A stretch of 64,000 bases of DNA from Prosthecobacter dejongeii (GTDB taxonomy: Bacteria; Verrucomicrobiota; Verrucomicrobiia; Verrucomicrobiales; Verrucomicrobiaceae): contig NZ_JACHIF010000001.1 in the NCBI RefSeq assembly GCF_014203045.1, positions 248,001 through 312,000 of the forward strand, read 5' to 3'. Made by a program: the position numbers and the translations under genes. Numbering within the stretch: the stretch's first letter is position 1; each line of letters begins with the position of its first letter. A model generated the notes under the pieces. The model saw only the letters and a program-made list of their open reading frames with translations, ran no database searches and was not told where the DNA came from. This document shows positions 63,317 to 64,000 of the stretch, piece after piece.

Positions 63317-63387
63317 TGTCACATTGCCGATACATAGCGCCTAGGCACGTGACAAAACTGTCACACGTCTTTACGCGCCATGTGACA
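63317..63387. promoter_or_regulatory. Four TGTCAC half-sites between pstB and pstS (Pho-box-like)
   Basis: TGTCAC occurs at 63317-63322 and 63359-63364, and its complement GTGACA at 63349-63354 and 63382-63387. The middle pair forms an inverted repeat GTGACA-AAAC-TGTCAC. The classical Pho box is two CTGTCAT-like 7-mers at 11-base spacing in the same direction; here the half-site matches but the spacing and orientation are different. PhoB-like control of both divergent genes is inferred from half-site plus pst context. Confidence 0.55.
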
Positions 63388-63436
63388 AACCATCCGCCAT
63401 GAGTCGTGCCACGCTTAAATACAACCTACGCAAAGC

Positions 63437-64000
63437 ATGAAGACTCGCACTTCCTTCCTCATCGCCCTCAGCCTCGGCAGCCTGGCCTCACTGGCCCACA
63501 GCGCTGAGGTGGATGCCGCCATCCCTGAATACAAGCAGGTGAGCGGGGTCTCTGGAAACCTCATTTCCATCGGCTCAGACACCCTGAATAACCTGATGAC
63601 CCTGTGGGCCGAAGGCTTCAAAGCCAAGTATCCGAATGTGAATATCCAGATCGAAGGGAAAGGCTCAGCAACCGCCCCTCCAGCCCTTATCAGCGGCACC
63701 AGTCAACTGGGCCCCATGAGCCGCGAGATGAAGCAGGAAGAACTGGACGCTTTTGAGAAAAAATTCGGCTACAAGCCGACTGAAATCAAAGTGGCTGTGG
63801 ATGCCCTGGCTGTCTTTGCACATAAAGACAACACGCTGAAAGGCCTGACCCTGGCGCAGATTGACGCCATCTTTTCCTCCACCCGCAAGCTGGGTGCCCC
63901 TGCGGATCTCACCGACTGGGGTCAACTGGGAGTGGACTCCTGGAAAGGTCGCGCCATTTCCCTCTTTGGCCGTAACAGCGCCTCAGGCACCTACGGCTTC
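63437..64000 (+). CDS. pstS: Phosphate-binding protein PstS, N-terminal part (runs off window)
   Basis: The frame from ATG 63437 stays open for 188 codons to the window end. Signal peptide [20 protein letters not shown], then HSAE. The mature part matches the periplasmic phosphate-binding family: [20 protein letters not shown], then the phosphate-contacting [20 protein letters not shown] followed by [31 protein letters not shown] and, at the edge, [10 protein letters not shown]. It captures inorganic phosphate and hands it to the membrane permease. The C-terminal lobe lies outside the window. It is divergent from pstB with the half-site cluster between. Confidence 0.93.
   Translation, partial: MKTRTSFLIALSLGSLASLAHSAEVDAAIPEYKQVSGVSGNLISIGSDTLNNLMTLWAEGFKAKYPNVNIQIEGKGSATAPPALISGTSQLGPMSREMKQEELDAFEKKFGYKPTEIKVAVDALAVFAHKDNTLKGLTLAQIDAIFSSTRKLGAPADLTDWGQLGVDSWKGRAISLFGRNSASGTYGF

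Overview
The window looks like a chromosomal segment from a Verrucomicrobiota bacterium, probably near Prosthecobacter/Verrucomicrobium. This rests on gene content, not on a marker gene. The pointers are a giant PEP-CTERM protein built of autotransporter-associated beta-strand repeats, an ECF sigma factor of the Rhodopirellula/Verrucomicrobium type next to a FecR/DNRLRE protein, a DUF5722 protein, a short one-repeat TauE-like protein, and many genes with signal peptides. No rRNA, tRNA, CRISPR array, prophage or insertion sequence was found.

Layout. Positions 1-6008 (minus): the edge of a glyoxalase-like gene and an alpha-2-macroglobulin. Positions 6153-9334 (plus): membrane protein, GT9 glycosyltransferase, adenylate kinase, fmt. 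Then a cluster of small hairpins (9345-9591), a DUF3592 protein, recJ and a large hybrid sensor kinase with a substrate-binding-protein sensor domain (to 15060). Positions 15071-17191 hold proC, a broken TauE/SafE-like gene, a small secreted CPISGK protein with a clear terminator, and a phosphatase-like gene that ends an RND efflux operon (17188-21525). Positions 21755-24311 hold pyrC and a DUF5722 protein.

Positions 24407-36139 are one minus-strand gene of about 3,910 codons. It contains two long, ordered, diverged copies of a module of roughly 1,100 residues. Positions 36372-41199 hold a secreted NlpC/P60-like protein, xth with a YwqK-like gene, a MarR regulator divergent from an HPP membrane protein with twin palindromes between them, a small unknown and a lone GreA C-terminal domain.

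Positions 41267-42879 look like a nitric-oxide or redox locus: two truncated hemoglobins on the minus strand, divergent from an Rrf2/NsrR-like regulator with a three-cysteine cluster. A perfect inverted repeat lies between them. Positions 42949-49833 hold a barrel-like protein, a site-2 protease with CBS domains, a single-domain response regulator, two tandem ABC-2-type permeases translationally coupled to a DUF58 protein, and DoxX. Positions 50112-54357 form a three-gene unit: a membrane-anchored protein with two decayed kinase-like regions, an ECF sigma factor, and a FecR/DNRLRE membrane protein. The right end holds a bifunctional-nuclease-domain protein with an acidic tail, a sodium:solute symporter, a GT2 glycosyltransferase, metH with a large internal insertion, and divergent pstB/pstS separated by four TGTCAC half-sites. 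pstS runs off the window.

The best leads are the globin/Rrf2 operon with its operator, the twin-pseudokinase/sigma/FecR unit, the macro-repeat giant protein, and the recent-looking 73-bp lesion in the TauE-like gene.
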